A program made the position numbers and the translations under genes. Positions 43,127 through 55,884 of a DNA stretch of 64,000 nt are shown here, piece after piece (positions within the stretch are counted from its first letter, which is position 1; each line of letters opens with the position of its first letter). The notes under the pieces are model-generated. The model made no database searches and was not told where the DNA came from. It saw only the letters and a program-made list of their open reading frames with translations. The stretch spans positions 53,363,216-53,427,215 of the forward strand of contig CM060969.1 of assembly GCA_030765045.1 (NCBI GenBank), in the 5' to 3' direction. This stretch comes from Tenodera sinensis (lineage: Eukaryota > Arthropoda > Insecta > Mantodea > Mantidae).

Positions 43127-45197
43127 ACCTTGATAACGAGACTGGCAATGCACCATCACCAGGTTCCTCCCGATACCAATCCCTTCACAAATAAACCTTG
43201 TGTTAAACAGTAACGGGATTGGTAATGCATTCTCACCAGGTTCCTCCCGATACTAATCCCTTCACAAATAAACCTTGTGTTAAACAGTAACATGATTGGT
43301 CATGCATTCTCACCAGGTTCCTCCCGATACTAATCCCTTCACAAATAAACCTTGTGTTAAACAGTAACATGATTGGTCATGCATTCTCACCAGGTTCCTC
43401 CCGATACCAATCCCTTCACAAATAAACCTTACGTTTAAACAGTAACGAGATTGGTAATGCATTCTCACCAGGTTCCTCCCGATACCAATCCCTTCACAAA
43501 TAAACCTTACGTTTAAACAGTAACGAGATTGGTAATGCATTCTCACCAGGTTCCTCCCGATACCAATCCCTTCACAAATAAACCTTGTGTTAAACAGTAA
43601 CGAGATTGGTAATGCATTCTCACCAGGTTCCTCCCGATACCAATCCCTTCACAAATAAACCTTACGTTTAAACAGTAACGAGATTGGTAATGCATTCTCA
43701 CCAGGTTCCTCCCGATACCAGTCCCTTCACAAATAAACCTTGTGTTAAACAGTAACGAGATTGGTAATGCATTCTCACCAGGTTCCTCCCGATACCAATC
43801 CCTTCACAAATAAACCTTGTGTTAAACAGTAACGAGATTGGTAATGCATTCTCACCAGGTTCCTCCCGATACCAATCCCTTCACAAATAAACCTTGTGTT
43901 AAACAGTAACGAGATTGGTAATGCATTCTCACCAGGTTCCTCCCGATACCAATCCCTTCACAAATAAACCTTGTGTTAAACGGTAACATGATTGGTAATG
44001 CATTCTCACCAGGTTCCTCCCGATACCAATCCCTTCACAAATAAACCTTGTGTTAAACAGTAACATGATTGGTCATGCATTTTCACCAGGTTCCTCCCGA
44101 TACCAATCCCTTCACAAATAAACCTTATGTTTAAACAGTAACGAGATTGGTAATGCATTCTCACCAGGTTCCTCCCGATACCAATCCCTTCACAAATAAA
44201 CCTTGTGTTAAACAGTAACATGATTGGTAATGCATTATCACCAGGTTCCTCCCGATACCAATCCCTTCACAAATAAACCTTGTGTTAAACAGTAACATGA
44301 TTGGTCATGCATTCTCACCAGGTTCCTCCCGATACCAATCCCTTCACAAATAAACCTTGTGTTAAACAGTAACATGATTGGTCATGCATTCTCACCAGGT
44401 TCCTCCCGATACCAATCCCTTCACAAATAAACCTTGTGTTAAACAGTAACATGATTGGTCATGCATTCTCACCAGGTTCCTCCCGATACCAATCCCTTCA
44501 CAAATAAACCTTGTGTTAAACAGTAACATGATTGGTCATGCATTCTCACCAGGTTCCTCCCGATACCAATCCCTTCACAAATAAACCTTGTGTTAAACAG
44601 TAACATGATTGGTCATGCATTCTCACCAGGTTCCTCCCGATACCAATCCCTTCACAAATAAACCTTGTGTTAAACAGTAACATGATTGGTCATGCATTCT
44701 CACCAGGTTCCTCCCGATACCAATCCCTTCACAAATAAACCTTGTGTTAAACAGTAACATGATTGGTCATGCATTCTCACCAGGTTCCTCCCGATACCAA
44801 TCCCTTCACAAATAAACCTTGTGTTAAACAGTAACATGATTGGTCATGCATTCTCACCAGGTTCCTCCCGATACCAATCCCTTCACAAATAAACCTTGTG
44901 TTAAACAGTAACATGATTGGTCATGCATTCTCACCAGGTTCCTCCCGATACCAATCCCTTCACAAATAAACCTTGTGTTAAACAGTAACATGATTGGTCA
45001 TGCATTCTCACCAGGTTCCTCCCGATACCAATCCCTTCACAAATAAACCTTGTGTTAAACAGTAACATGATTGGTAATGCATTCTCACCAGGTTCCTCCC
45101 GATACCAATCCCTTCACAAATAAACCTTGTGTTTAAACAGTAACGAGATTGGTAATGCATTCTCACCAGGTTCCTCCCGATACCAATCCCTTCACAT
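43127..45197 (+). repeat. 77/78 bp minisatellite, about 27 copies
   Basis: The unit contains GCATTCTCACCAGGTTCC, TCCCGATACCAATCCC, TTCACAAATAAACCTT and GTGTTAAACAGTAAC. Two linked variants occur: ACGAGATTGGTAATGC and ACATGATTGGTCATGC. Most units are 77 bp; those with ACGTTTAAAC or TGTTTAAAC are 78 bp. From 44304 to 44997 ten units of the second variant repeat at exactly 77 bp spacing, the most homogeneous block. Each unit contains GATTGGT...ACCAATC, a 7-8 bp inverted repeat. The last unit stops at CTTCACA. Minus-strand frames of 71-78 codons here are translations of the 78 bp units. Confidence 0.97.
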
Positions 45198-45205
45198 CTT
45201 ATTGG

Positions 45206-45713
45206 TATAGGTGGCGCGTTAGTTCTTGACGATTGAACTTTTTAAATGAGAGGTTAGATGCGAGTTACTTACTCACCTTTACGGGAATACTGACATGCAG
45301 AAGCAGAAACGACAACCAGATGCTCTGTGTCTTGTTCTCATGTTTCTGCGCTCCAGAAGTACAGCAACTACAAAGCAAATTATAACACTTCCAGTGATGT
45401 CAGCCATATGCACTACTCTATCAATCTCTGTGACTGTTTACATTTAGTTTGTATTTCTTCTATTCCCGACATTTCTCCCCTCGTGTGCTTCCTCTGAATT
45501 GTCATTTTCATTACCTCTCGTTAAAACACTGACAATGACTTGAACCCGTACTACGCAAAACTTCGCAGTCAACTGTACTTTGTGTTTTCTTGGAAACATA
45601 ACATAGGGAAGCAGAACTGTTTGTTACGTAATATAAACTATTTGCTCACCTGTTTATTAAGCCTAGGCTAGCTCACTGAAGGTCATTCGTCAAGAACTAA
45701 CGCGCAACCTATA
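45206..45713. mobile_element. Non-autonomous TIR element, 508 bp
   Basis: TATAGGTGGCGCGTTAGTTC continuing TTGACGATTGA (45206-45236) recurs inverted at 45683-45713 with two mismatches, giving 31 bp terminal inverted repeats. The interior is non-coding. The left flank is the broken last minisatellite unit (CTTCACA) and the right flank resumes ATAAACCTT, a sequence that follows CTTCACA in the unit. It therefore probably inserted into the array's final unit. No clear target duplication was found, so the superfamily is unassigned. Confidence 0.8.
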
Positions 45714-45720
45714 ATATAAA

Positions 45721-46600
45721 CCTTATTCTTATACAACAACAAGAGTACTCTGTTGTTAATGTAGAACAATTCTGCTACGCGTAGTGAAATTTCAGCCTTT
45801 GGGAAACATTGCAGCGAAAAGGTTATCTGACCGTTATTCTACATAGAGTTGTGAACTCTACACAATCAAGCAAGCTTTCAACCATGCCGCATGTAAAGAA
45901 ACTGGAATATTTGTGATATACTCTGACTTTCTGTATTCTTCAATGCCTATATAACAACTCAACGGATCTACAGCTCCTCCAAGAGGTCAAAATTCTCTTC
46001 AAGTGTGAAATGTAATCTTTGTATGGATACCCTCCCACCGGAGTATAGTAATAAATAAAATCTAAAATTTTCCATCCCGGTACTTAATTTCTTACACCGG
46101 GACGTAGTTTCCAAATTCCATGCATTTATTTATAAACTAGAAAAAATTCAAACCCAGAAAACAGTTTTTCAGATAAGCAAAATACAAATACAAAATACAA
46201 AGTAAAAATACAAATAATACTGTTATCCAGCATTAAAATTAAGCGGTATCCAGTTAATCCCCTAATAAAAACAAAATAAAATTTACAAATTTATAATCCT
46301 ACATAACATTTACAAAAAAAAAAAAAAAATTATAAACGTACCGGCAACCGGTATTACCAATACTGGTGTGCAAACAAATTTTACAACTAACCACAGCAAC
46401 TAAAACTTATAAAATTACAAATATAAGTCTTACATACCGATAATCCACGAAATGTCATAGTTATTACTGTAAATTTCTTCCAAAACATTATTCGAAATTC
46501 ATAAAATTAATCAACTACTAATTTCAACTCACTACCAGAATTCGAACAATCTTAACATTCTTAACAATCTTCGCTTGGTGTACCAAGTTATACTCTTCTT
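45721..46600. other. No gene recognised
   Basis: AT-rich with A-runs near 46315-46329 and ATACAAATACAAAATACAAA near 46182; nothing coding. Confidence 0.5.
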
Positions 46601-47545
46601 GGGCACTGGGAGGTTATTTTTAACACCACGAGCTTAAGTTACACCAATATTTAAAATTTAAATATAGCAGGTATTAATGATTAGAATAAATTGAAATTTG
46701 GTGTGATTATACTTCAAGCATTTGTACATTTAACTACTACATAATAATTAAATTATATTCACAGAATTCCATGCAAAAGGGGCATAAAGCACACTATGTA
46801 TCCTGAACAAAAAATGTTACACCTCATACTTCAGGTACACTTTTCTTGTAGGATTTTGAAGCTACAGGCACTAAATTTTTATCTGAATAACATAAAGCAT
46901 AGTTTGACATCAATGGTTAGACATAAATCCTATGTAGTTTGTATTTTGCACATAAAAATTATTTAATTCTATATAGGAAAAATATGGTAATATTTTTAAG
47001 CATTAAATTTTTTTTTCTTCACATTATAGCTCTAATTCACAAAATATTTAACCGGCTGTACTCAACAAACATGGATAAATAAGTAATACAATTTTGATAT
47101 CAATATCTCTTATAGTTTTTGATAAATGTGTACCTGAAGTGTGAAAAATCAAGGTTTCGGGAAATTGCGATCAAAGCTGAAGTACCATTCTTTTCAAATT
47201 ACACATACTTTCAGAATGCCTGCTCCATATTCCTGCTCACTTAAGTTTTCCTCGTCTTTTCTTTTCCTTTTCTTAGTTCTAGCTTTATTTTCAAGCAACT
47301 GAACAGCCCTTTTTGCCTCTGAGAGTCGACATATATATTTTTTTATACAGGTTTCCTTCATATTTTGACTAACTTTTATACTCATTTTTTTCCATCACTG
47401 TAAATCTATCACTGCAACCATCATTATAACAAATAACACTATACCTATGATATATATATATAATTTTAAAGCTGAAGAATTATATATTTTTTAACATGAA
47501 AAACAAAAAATCGATTTTTTGAAGTCAATCGACCTCCCAGTGCCC
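46601..47545. mobile_element. TIR element of 945 bp, related termini to the TTAA family
   Basis: GGGCACTGGGAGGT at 46601 recurs as ACCTCCCAGTGCCC at 47532-47545, perfect 14 bp inverted repeats. They resemble GGGACACTGGGAGTG of the TTAA element. The flanks CTT and TAA are not an intact TTAA pair. Inside, a 63-codon minus frame (47194-47385) includes KKRKRKDEENLSEQEYGAG, a basic-acidic tail that could be the end of a transposase, but the rest is unrecognised. Confidence 0.65.
47194..47385 (-). pseudogene. Short basic open frame inside TIR element
   Basis: Starts MSIKVSQNMKETCIKKYICR, then LSEAKRAVQLLE and a Lys/Arg-rich stretch resembling a nuclear localisation signal (KKRKRKDEE). As the only candidate coding piece within the inverted repeats at 46601-47545, it may be a remnant of that element's own protein. 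No family could be named. Confidence 0.35.
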
Positions 47546-49185
47546 TAACAGACGCTTAACTCTACAAATGTATATGGTTTTTCACAAGTGCTGGACTGCA
47601 TCAACACATTTCATTCAGCTGACAATATGCACCTCATTTGCTTGTTTTCTTGTTACATTATTGTCAACTTGTTAATACTTTGTTGTATTTACCATGTACC
47701 CCAAGATGTCGCGATAAGACCTAGCTGCTAAAGGAACAATAGATAAACCGATTTTTAAAAAGGACCACCTGACGGAAGGAGTGTTTTCCATGAAGACTTA
47801 TCAGGGTGTGAAAAAAAGGGAACAAGCTAAATCTCTCTAAGAGTAAAATCTGGTTTTCAAAACAAAGGCAATTGGTGCGTTTAATTTCGAATAAGTGATG
47901 GACATGTAAATAAATCTGGGAATTCCATGTACAAATTTTCAAGACGTGTTACATAGTAGGGTAGCTCACGATGTTAAATGAGGATTTACTCCAGCACCAT
48001 GGGGACCTATTCGATTTAGAACATTAGATGGTAGGAAAAAAGAAAGGTTATGACCTGTATACCATTTCACCAGCGGGGGAGTGTCTACAGTCTTTCAAAC
48101 AAAATCACTAATTTGAAATACTCGAGCGCGTCAGATTTATCAGACGGTTTAGCTTGATGTGCTATAATCTTTGCAAAACGTAAAGACATATGGAGGCGTG
48201 CCGTACTGCAGACTCCAGCGAATCCTAAGCTTGCCCCTCCTACCAGCGCTGCCGAATGCGGTCCACGCAACTCACATGCTCTTATGTACAGAACCTCTGC
48301 TGGTACGCGCACTACGCTTGGCAACAGCGCTCCGTTTGAGCATTGGTCAACGTTCACATGCCTTTAACTTTTGCGAGCAGTATAGTCGTGCTGACCCATA
48401 GTCTGACGATTATTTGGAGGGATTTTCTTAATAATACGGTTTCAACATTTTTTTCATGATTTTATTTTAAATCATTGAATGTGACAAATAAAATGAACAG
48501 AAAATGGCCTGTAAATAAAAAATAGAATATTACTCACCTTAGGTAACAAAGCGTGACATTTCAATCCGCGCAGTATTGAGGTGCGGAGTGGGGCACACAT
48601 GCTTCAGTGCTGCTGCAGGTTCTAAACTTTATTGACGAGTTTTGTCACTTCGGTTTGTGGAAATCGGACATGTTTTTCCCGTTATCCTTGAACTATTTCC
48701 TTCAAAGTAACACAAAATTCGACCATGCTCGAAAATGTCGAAGTAATGTTTCTTGTTTGCAATTTTGTGACCTTGCACTCTCTTACAACACTCTCAAATC
48801 GTAAGATTATTGAAGTACACGCTTAACGGCATGTAATTAACCCATCATAAGGTAATTTGACGTGCTCAAGCATTTTTAACTATCAACTGTCTTTTTTTTA
48901 AACTATTCTGATCAGCTGCACTAGACGCTCGACACTGTATAGATGGCTTATATACGGTGAAGGTATTCAACAGGATGCAAGGTATTCCCCATATGTTAAT
49001 CCATCGCGTTTGAGTAAATCCCAAAATCCCCTATTGGGCTCCCCTAGTAACAGTGATACATACTTCTGACAGTGATGACTCCTAAAATACTTCACGTAGT
49101 CTCATAAAAAACATTACTGAAGTACATTGTCATCATCATCATCATCATCATCATCACTATTAATCGTTTTATTACATACTTCAAT
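47546..49185. other. 1.6 kb with no recognised gene
   Basis: A GC-richer patch at 48180-48370 opens overlapping frames on both strands (76 and 90 codons). No known motif was seen; it may be an unrecognised short retroposon. Confidence 0.45.
49128..49156. repeat. (CAT)n microsatellite
   Basis: About nine ATC/CAT units. Confidence 0.9.
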
Positions 49186-49189
49186 GGAA

Positions 49190-49456
49190 ATAAAGGCATG
49201 CAATAGACTTAAGCGACAGTCGAATCTTATAAGTACTGATGGTTATATGATAGTTTGAAATTCCGTTTTCTTTGAATGACCAGAAGAAAAAATGAAAAAC
49301 CACTTCCCATTTGGGAAACGTATAAGAATTGGGACATTCAAATCAATAAAAAGGAATATTTGGAACATAGTTGCCTGCTCTAACAAATGCATTTGACCTA
49401 AATTGTGTGCGGTAACGAGACCTAGATGTTTGGTGCAGGGTGACTTTGTCTTTCCC
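49190..49456 (+). mobile_element. Family A repeat, left part, interrupted by Harbinger-like and foldback elements
   Basis: GACTTAAGCGACAGTCGAATCTT, AAATTCCGTTTTCTTTGAATG and GTAACGAGACCTAGATG match the middle of family A. It breaks at TTA (49457-49459). Family A sequence (GTTTATCAGTTATGCAAAAGTCATT) resumes at about 50505 after the two inserted elements. Confidence 0.7.
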
Positions 49457-50249
49457 TTAAGCCGGTGTCCCATGGTCCAAATTGTTTGACCAAACTTTTT
49501 GTATTCAATGGAATTACACGCAAAAGAAACAGTGTCTGTCACACTACGATGCATTTTGGTCCAAAACAAATGACAATTCAAGCGTGAGAAATGGACATGA
49601 CGGTCGCAAATACTAATTTAGTGATTGATACATTCATTATATTTCCACGAGTTTCAGTAGGAAGAAAAGATGTATTAGAAGTAAAAGACACTGATGAACA
49701 CGGTCATGGTTAAAAAGGAAGAGAACAGGGTACAAGCCGCGGTACTACTACAGAACGAATTGAGGTTAGAGGAAAACTATTTTCTACGAAATCTGAACCT
49801 TTTACATCGCATCCAAGACAAAATTACACACCAGGACGCAAATATGAGACAATCTATTACAGAGCGAAAGATAATCTTAGTATGTATGAACAGGAGATTT
49901 GAACTCATTTCATAAAAACAAAAACTTGAAGCTTTGATGAGGAATAAAATGGCCTCCTGAGTCCACTTTTTCATTTATATAACACTGCAAATTCTGTAAA
50001 AATCACAAATGTAACACACAAATGCAAAGGCTCATGCCCAGTCCACCATATTGTTCAGTTACTGACACTGACTGGCTGTTTTCATGTTGTTGGATTTAAA
50101 AATTAGATGCAACTTAATCGTTTTGGCTACAAACAGGTTGTATACAAAAAGCAGGTTAGAACTTGTATGCAGCTCTGGATGTCTCACGATGCACTTTTGA
50201 TGTACTCAATGCTTGGAGCAAAAGGTCGAACCGTGGGACATCGGCATTA
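49457..50249 (+). mobile_element. PIF/Harbinger-like DNA transposon, decayed (787 bp between TTA duplications)
   Basis: Terminal inverted repeats: AGCCGGTGTCCCATGGTCC at 49460 against TGCCGATGTCCCACGGTTCG on the minus strand from 50246. Both are flanked by TTA (49457-49459 and 50247-50249), the 3 bp duplication typical of PIF/Harbinger. Inside is a fragment that looks like Harbinger transposase. Ends, target duplication and protein all agree. At 787 bp it lacks most of the transposase and the second (Myb-like) ORF, so it cannot move itself. Confidence 0.85.
49740..49875 (+). pseudogene. Harbinger-type transposase N-terminal fragment
   Basis: Reads AVLLQNELRLEENYFLRNL, then RIQDKITHQDANMRQSITER. 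In intact insect Harbinger transposases an NELRLED...F-RM segment is followed by a spacer and then (I/L)xxQDTNMRxxI. Here about 15 residues between the two blocks are missing or scrambled. It lies inside Harbinger-type inverted repeats. The catalytic DDE domain is absent. Confidence 0.75.
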
Positions 50250-50285
50250 CATGAGTAGTTGGAAGTTTTCACGGCCGGAGTCAGA

Positions 50286-50494
50286 ATTATAGCTAAAAAT
50301 TACTTCCGGGTTTAGAAACCGTTGTCTGCTGGAGTTTTGAAGTCCAGACGTTTCGTCCACACTGGCATTGGACATCATCGGGGGCATGGTCTTAGTCTTC
50401 ACGGCGAAGGTTCAGTCGTTACTGGGCGAAACGTCTGAACTTAAAACTCCAGCAGATTATGGCTTCTAAGCCTGGAAGAATTTTTGGCTATAAT
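50286..50494. mobile_element. Foldback MITE, 209 bp, arms about 70 bp
   Basis: ATTATAGCTAAAAATTACTTCC...CTGCTGGAGTTTTGAAGTCC...AGACGTTTCG at 50286-50355 is inverted at 50427-50494 (CGAAACGTCTGAACTTAAAACTCCAGCAG...TTTTTGGCTATAAT), roughly 85% matching by eye. A GC-rich loop (ATCATCGGGGGCATGG) lies between. TCAG on each side is a possible 4 bp duplication. Confidence 0.8.
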
Positions 50495-50504
50495 CAGCAT
50501 TACA

Positions 50505-50585
50505 GTTTATCAGTTATGCAAAAGTCATTCGCTACATATGTTAATTTAATCAAAATCATTAACAGTCGTTTTTGAGATAGTTAAA
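50505..50585 (+). mobile_element. Family A fragment, continuation after insertions
   Basis: GTTTATCAGTTATGCAAAAGTCATTC and TTAATTTAATCAAAATCATTAACAGTCGTTTTTGAGA match the 3' half of family A in the same orientation as 49190-49456. Confidence 0.6.
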
Positions 50586-50589
50586 ACTA

Positions 50590-51010
50590 AAAAAAAAATT
50601 TAGGTCTCACCCGCCCGCTTATTTGTGCGTTAATTTTAAGCTATAAATCAATGATTAAACAATTAACAATATATACATATGTACTATATACTGTTATGGT
50701 GACGTACCGGTTACTTAGGGGTTGTTAGCTTAGTTTGTGTTTTGGTTGTATTTGGCTAAGTTTTGTTAGTCAGTTGGTATACCTGTGATGGTGACGTAAA
50801 GACCAAACCATCTCGCGACGTTTGGCTTTGAATGGATGACCAGTCTATTGCATATCACTCTTAAGATCACAGCTATTTGAATCGCTTCGGCTAACGTGCC
50901 TACGAAAAGGATGCGAAAATTGGGTTAGGAATTAGAGGAAGAACGGCATATGTGGCAAAATAACTTACCAATGACCAAGTGCTTATGGAATTCAAAAAAT
51001 ACGAAGCCTA
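50590..51010. other. No gene recognised
   Basis: Plain sequence. Confidence 0.5.
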
Positions 51011-51017
51011 AAACCAA

Positions 51018-51215
51018 GAGGTGGGATCAGGACTGAAAAATTCAATGCTATAGCCGGAATTTGAACCACGGATCTTCCGCTTATCAAGTGGCTGCTCCAC
51101 CCACTAAGCTACCATGGCCAACTTGCCAGTACGACATTAAATTCCCCAACCGATTCGTGCTTTCCGGTAGACCACAAGGGAATCTCACATCAGAGATAAA
51201 TACAACCTTTTGCGT
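51018..51215 (-). mobile_element. Repeat B fragment with decayed tRNA-like region
   Basis: GAGGTGGGATCAGGACTG, ATAGCCGGAATTTGAACCACGG, GCTCCACCCACTAAGCTACCATGG, CCGATTCGTGCTTTCCGGTAGACCAC and TCACATCAGAGATAAATAC match repeat B. The B box (minus GGTTCAAATTCC) is kept, but the cloverleaf is degraded. Confidence 0.75.
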
Positions 51216-51369
51216 GATTGAGACTCAAAGAAAAGTCATTTTTCTTTATATAGATAGATAATTATTAGCTTAGTCTGATGTAATATCAATTGATTTTAGA
51301 CGCTCAATTGTGGCAATACCACAAACATTACAGGTATCTTGTTAACTGTTATAACTATCAGACCATTGC

Positions 51370-51476
51370 AGTTCACCCAAAATTCTATATCGAAATTTCA
51401 CCGGAAATACATGCCTTTTGACCCCCTGAATCTAAAGAAAAGCTCTGTTAGAAAGAGATCCCTGTACACGTGTGTG

Positions 51477-51508
<32 letters not shown>

Positions 51509-51545
51509 CGTGCGTGCGTGCGCGTGTGTGTGTGAACTGCGTAGT
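51370..51545 (-). mobile_element. Family A fragment with GT tract
   Basis: TATCGAAATTTCACCGGAAATACATGCC, CCCCTGAATCTAAAGAAAAGC and GTTAGAAAGAGATCCC precede a GT/GC tract at 51472-51535. It stops just after TGTGAACTGC. Confidence 0.8.
51472..51535. repeat. (GT)n with GC interruptions
   Basis: GT run with TTTGTG and GCGTGCGTGCGTGCGCG interruptions. Confidence 0.9.
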
Positions 51546-51549
51546 ATTT

Positions 51550-54125
<2,576 letters not shown>

Positions 54126-54294
54126 ACCACATATTTTTGTAACTCATGGTTAATTGTTATCTATTTAGCTAGTTTTCCTTGTCTTTCTCATTTCAGTTTT
54201 AAATAGCTATTGTCATTTGTCCACAGTGGTAGCCTTATATATACAGGAAGGTTAACAATAAGTTAAGTAACGCACACATTTCATGTGTAATAAA

Positions 54295-54615
54295 AACATC
54301 TGAAACATGTAACATTTTAATATAAATCGTTTGTCATTTTTGAGAAAATCAAAATTTGCGAACCATTTTTCATGTGAAGGGTAGCTTAGGCTGGAGGAAT
54401 TTTCTTCAAAACTTGGTGTCACATCCTTGAAATATAATAACCTTTAAATACGATATCTGGTTTTTAAGTGTCTTGTTTTTTGAGCTGTACTGTTCATAGA
54501 CCGACACACAAACATATTTTTGTATTCAGGGGACCTCAAAACTTGCATTTCCGGTGAAATCTCTACATCGAATACAATATAATACAATACCTCCCTACTT
54601 ACTATACGTAATATT
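54295..54615 (+). mobile_element. Family A fragment, 3' half
   Basis: AACATTTTAATATAAATCGTTTG to CTCCCTACTTACTATACGTAATATTTAG; CA tract almost absent (ACCGACACACAAACATA). Confidence 0.8.
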
Positions 54616-54619
54616 TAGT

Positions 54620-55395
54620 CTGGTAGATCTGATAGCCGAATCTGATAAAATATCTCTTTTGGGGTACTTTACCTTATAGTATTTCTTAAGGAGTATATGT
54701 AATAGCACGTGTATCAGTCTCTATATTCCGGCGTTACTTAATAAAGCCGTTACACAATTAATTAGTTCATTAATCAACCGTTAGTTAGGGGGAGTAAGCT
54801 CCATCAACGTACTTTACTGCTAATTTGCGGTATTTCGGTGTTCGTGTGCCTATTTGCGCGACTGATTGGTCCATCAGATGGCTAGACCCCGAGGGTCGCA
54901 GCGTATACGATGCCCAGGCTGTAGATAACGAATGGCTGGTTTTGAGTAGGGGATTGTGGGTTAATTTACGGCAGTATCAGGTGCCGAGGCAATGATTTAG
55001 TGTCAGCTGATACCGCCTGTCTCACGTTTAAATTGATGACAAACACACGGGGAAGCTAAAAAAACACCAGGTAATGTCTTGCATATCGCCAGCGAATATT
55101 TGCTTAATGTCACATGTGATACTGGCATTATATTGCTTAATACAGGCTTTCCTGCTGTTGGTGTTGCGGAGAATCAAACTACTGCTGGTGTGCTAAAGAC
55201 CCGCAAACACTACACGATCTATGCACACCGTTCCATTACAGCATAGTACGGCCAAAACACTGCTTAAGGACAATCTAAATGGAGCAAAATATGACAGTTT
55301 TAGCTTTGTATATATTCTTAAACTGCAATTTCCTCTTTCATTGGATATAAATGTTATAATGGTAAATTCAATAATTACATTTTATATACTTTTAC
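54620..55395. other. No gene recognised
   Basis: Plain sequence; the 75-codon frame at 55221-55448 has no known motif and runs into a family A fragment. Confidence 0.5.
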
Positions 55396-55397
55396 TT

Positions 55398-55478
55398 TCC
55401 TCCTCCTTAAACTATAGGTTTACATGGAAAATTTTTCGAAAAGTTTGAGTTTATCGAAAATGGCTCAAGAGGTTGATT
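55398..55478 (-). mobile_element. Family A fragment
   Basis: CTCCTCCTTAAACTATAGG, TTACATGGAAAATTTTTCGAAAAG and ATCGAAAATGGCTC match the core. It ends where repeat B sequence starts. Confidence 0.65.
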
Positions 55479-55880
55479 AAATTCTCCAATTCACTCGTAT
55501 TATTCCCCGAGATCTCAAGTTATAACATACTTTAATGGCGACTTACAGTATTGAAGTTCTTATGTAATGGCATTGAAATTGTGAGTCTCACTCTACCCTA
55601 TCTACACACGGCTATTGTGTGGAAGAACATTAATTACATTGATTGATCTTACAGTTGGTTAAACCAGGAGCTCGGGACTTAAGCACTTGCAATAAGGTAA
55701 GTCGCCATTAAGCTATGTTATCTCATATAAATTGAGATCTCCTTGTGTGGTTTACCGGGAGAAATGCGATTTGGAGAATTTAATGTAGTGTCGCCATGTG
55801 GGCCATGATCGCTTAGTGGTTGGAGTGGTTCATATCCTGGTCATGGCATTGAATGTTTAGTCTCACGCTTCCAAATAAAC
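55477..55880. mobile_element. Repeat B, second inverted pair, decayed
   Basis: TTAAATTCTCCAATTCACTCG...TACTTTAATGGCGACTTAC (55477-55550) is inverted at 55700-55790 (GTAAGTCGCCATTAAGC...TGTGGTTTACCGGGAGAAATG...GGAGAATTTAATG). A degraded plus-strand tRNA-like region follows (GATCGCTTAGTGGTTGG...GGTTCATATCCTGG, 55808-55845), then GCATTGAATG. This is a palindromic arrangement of the same family as 37483-38047, but much older. Confidence 0.7.
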
Positions 55881-55884
55881 AAAT

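Noticed and set aside
43310..44221. Repeat protein with a 26-residue unit on the minus strand
   Set aside because: Frame stays open only across 78 bp units and is broken by each 77 bp unit; it follows from the minisatellite and has no independent coding signal.
43127..45197. CRISPR array
   Set aside because: Units are contiguous 77/78 bp tandem repeats with no unique spacers, and the DNA is eukaryotic.
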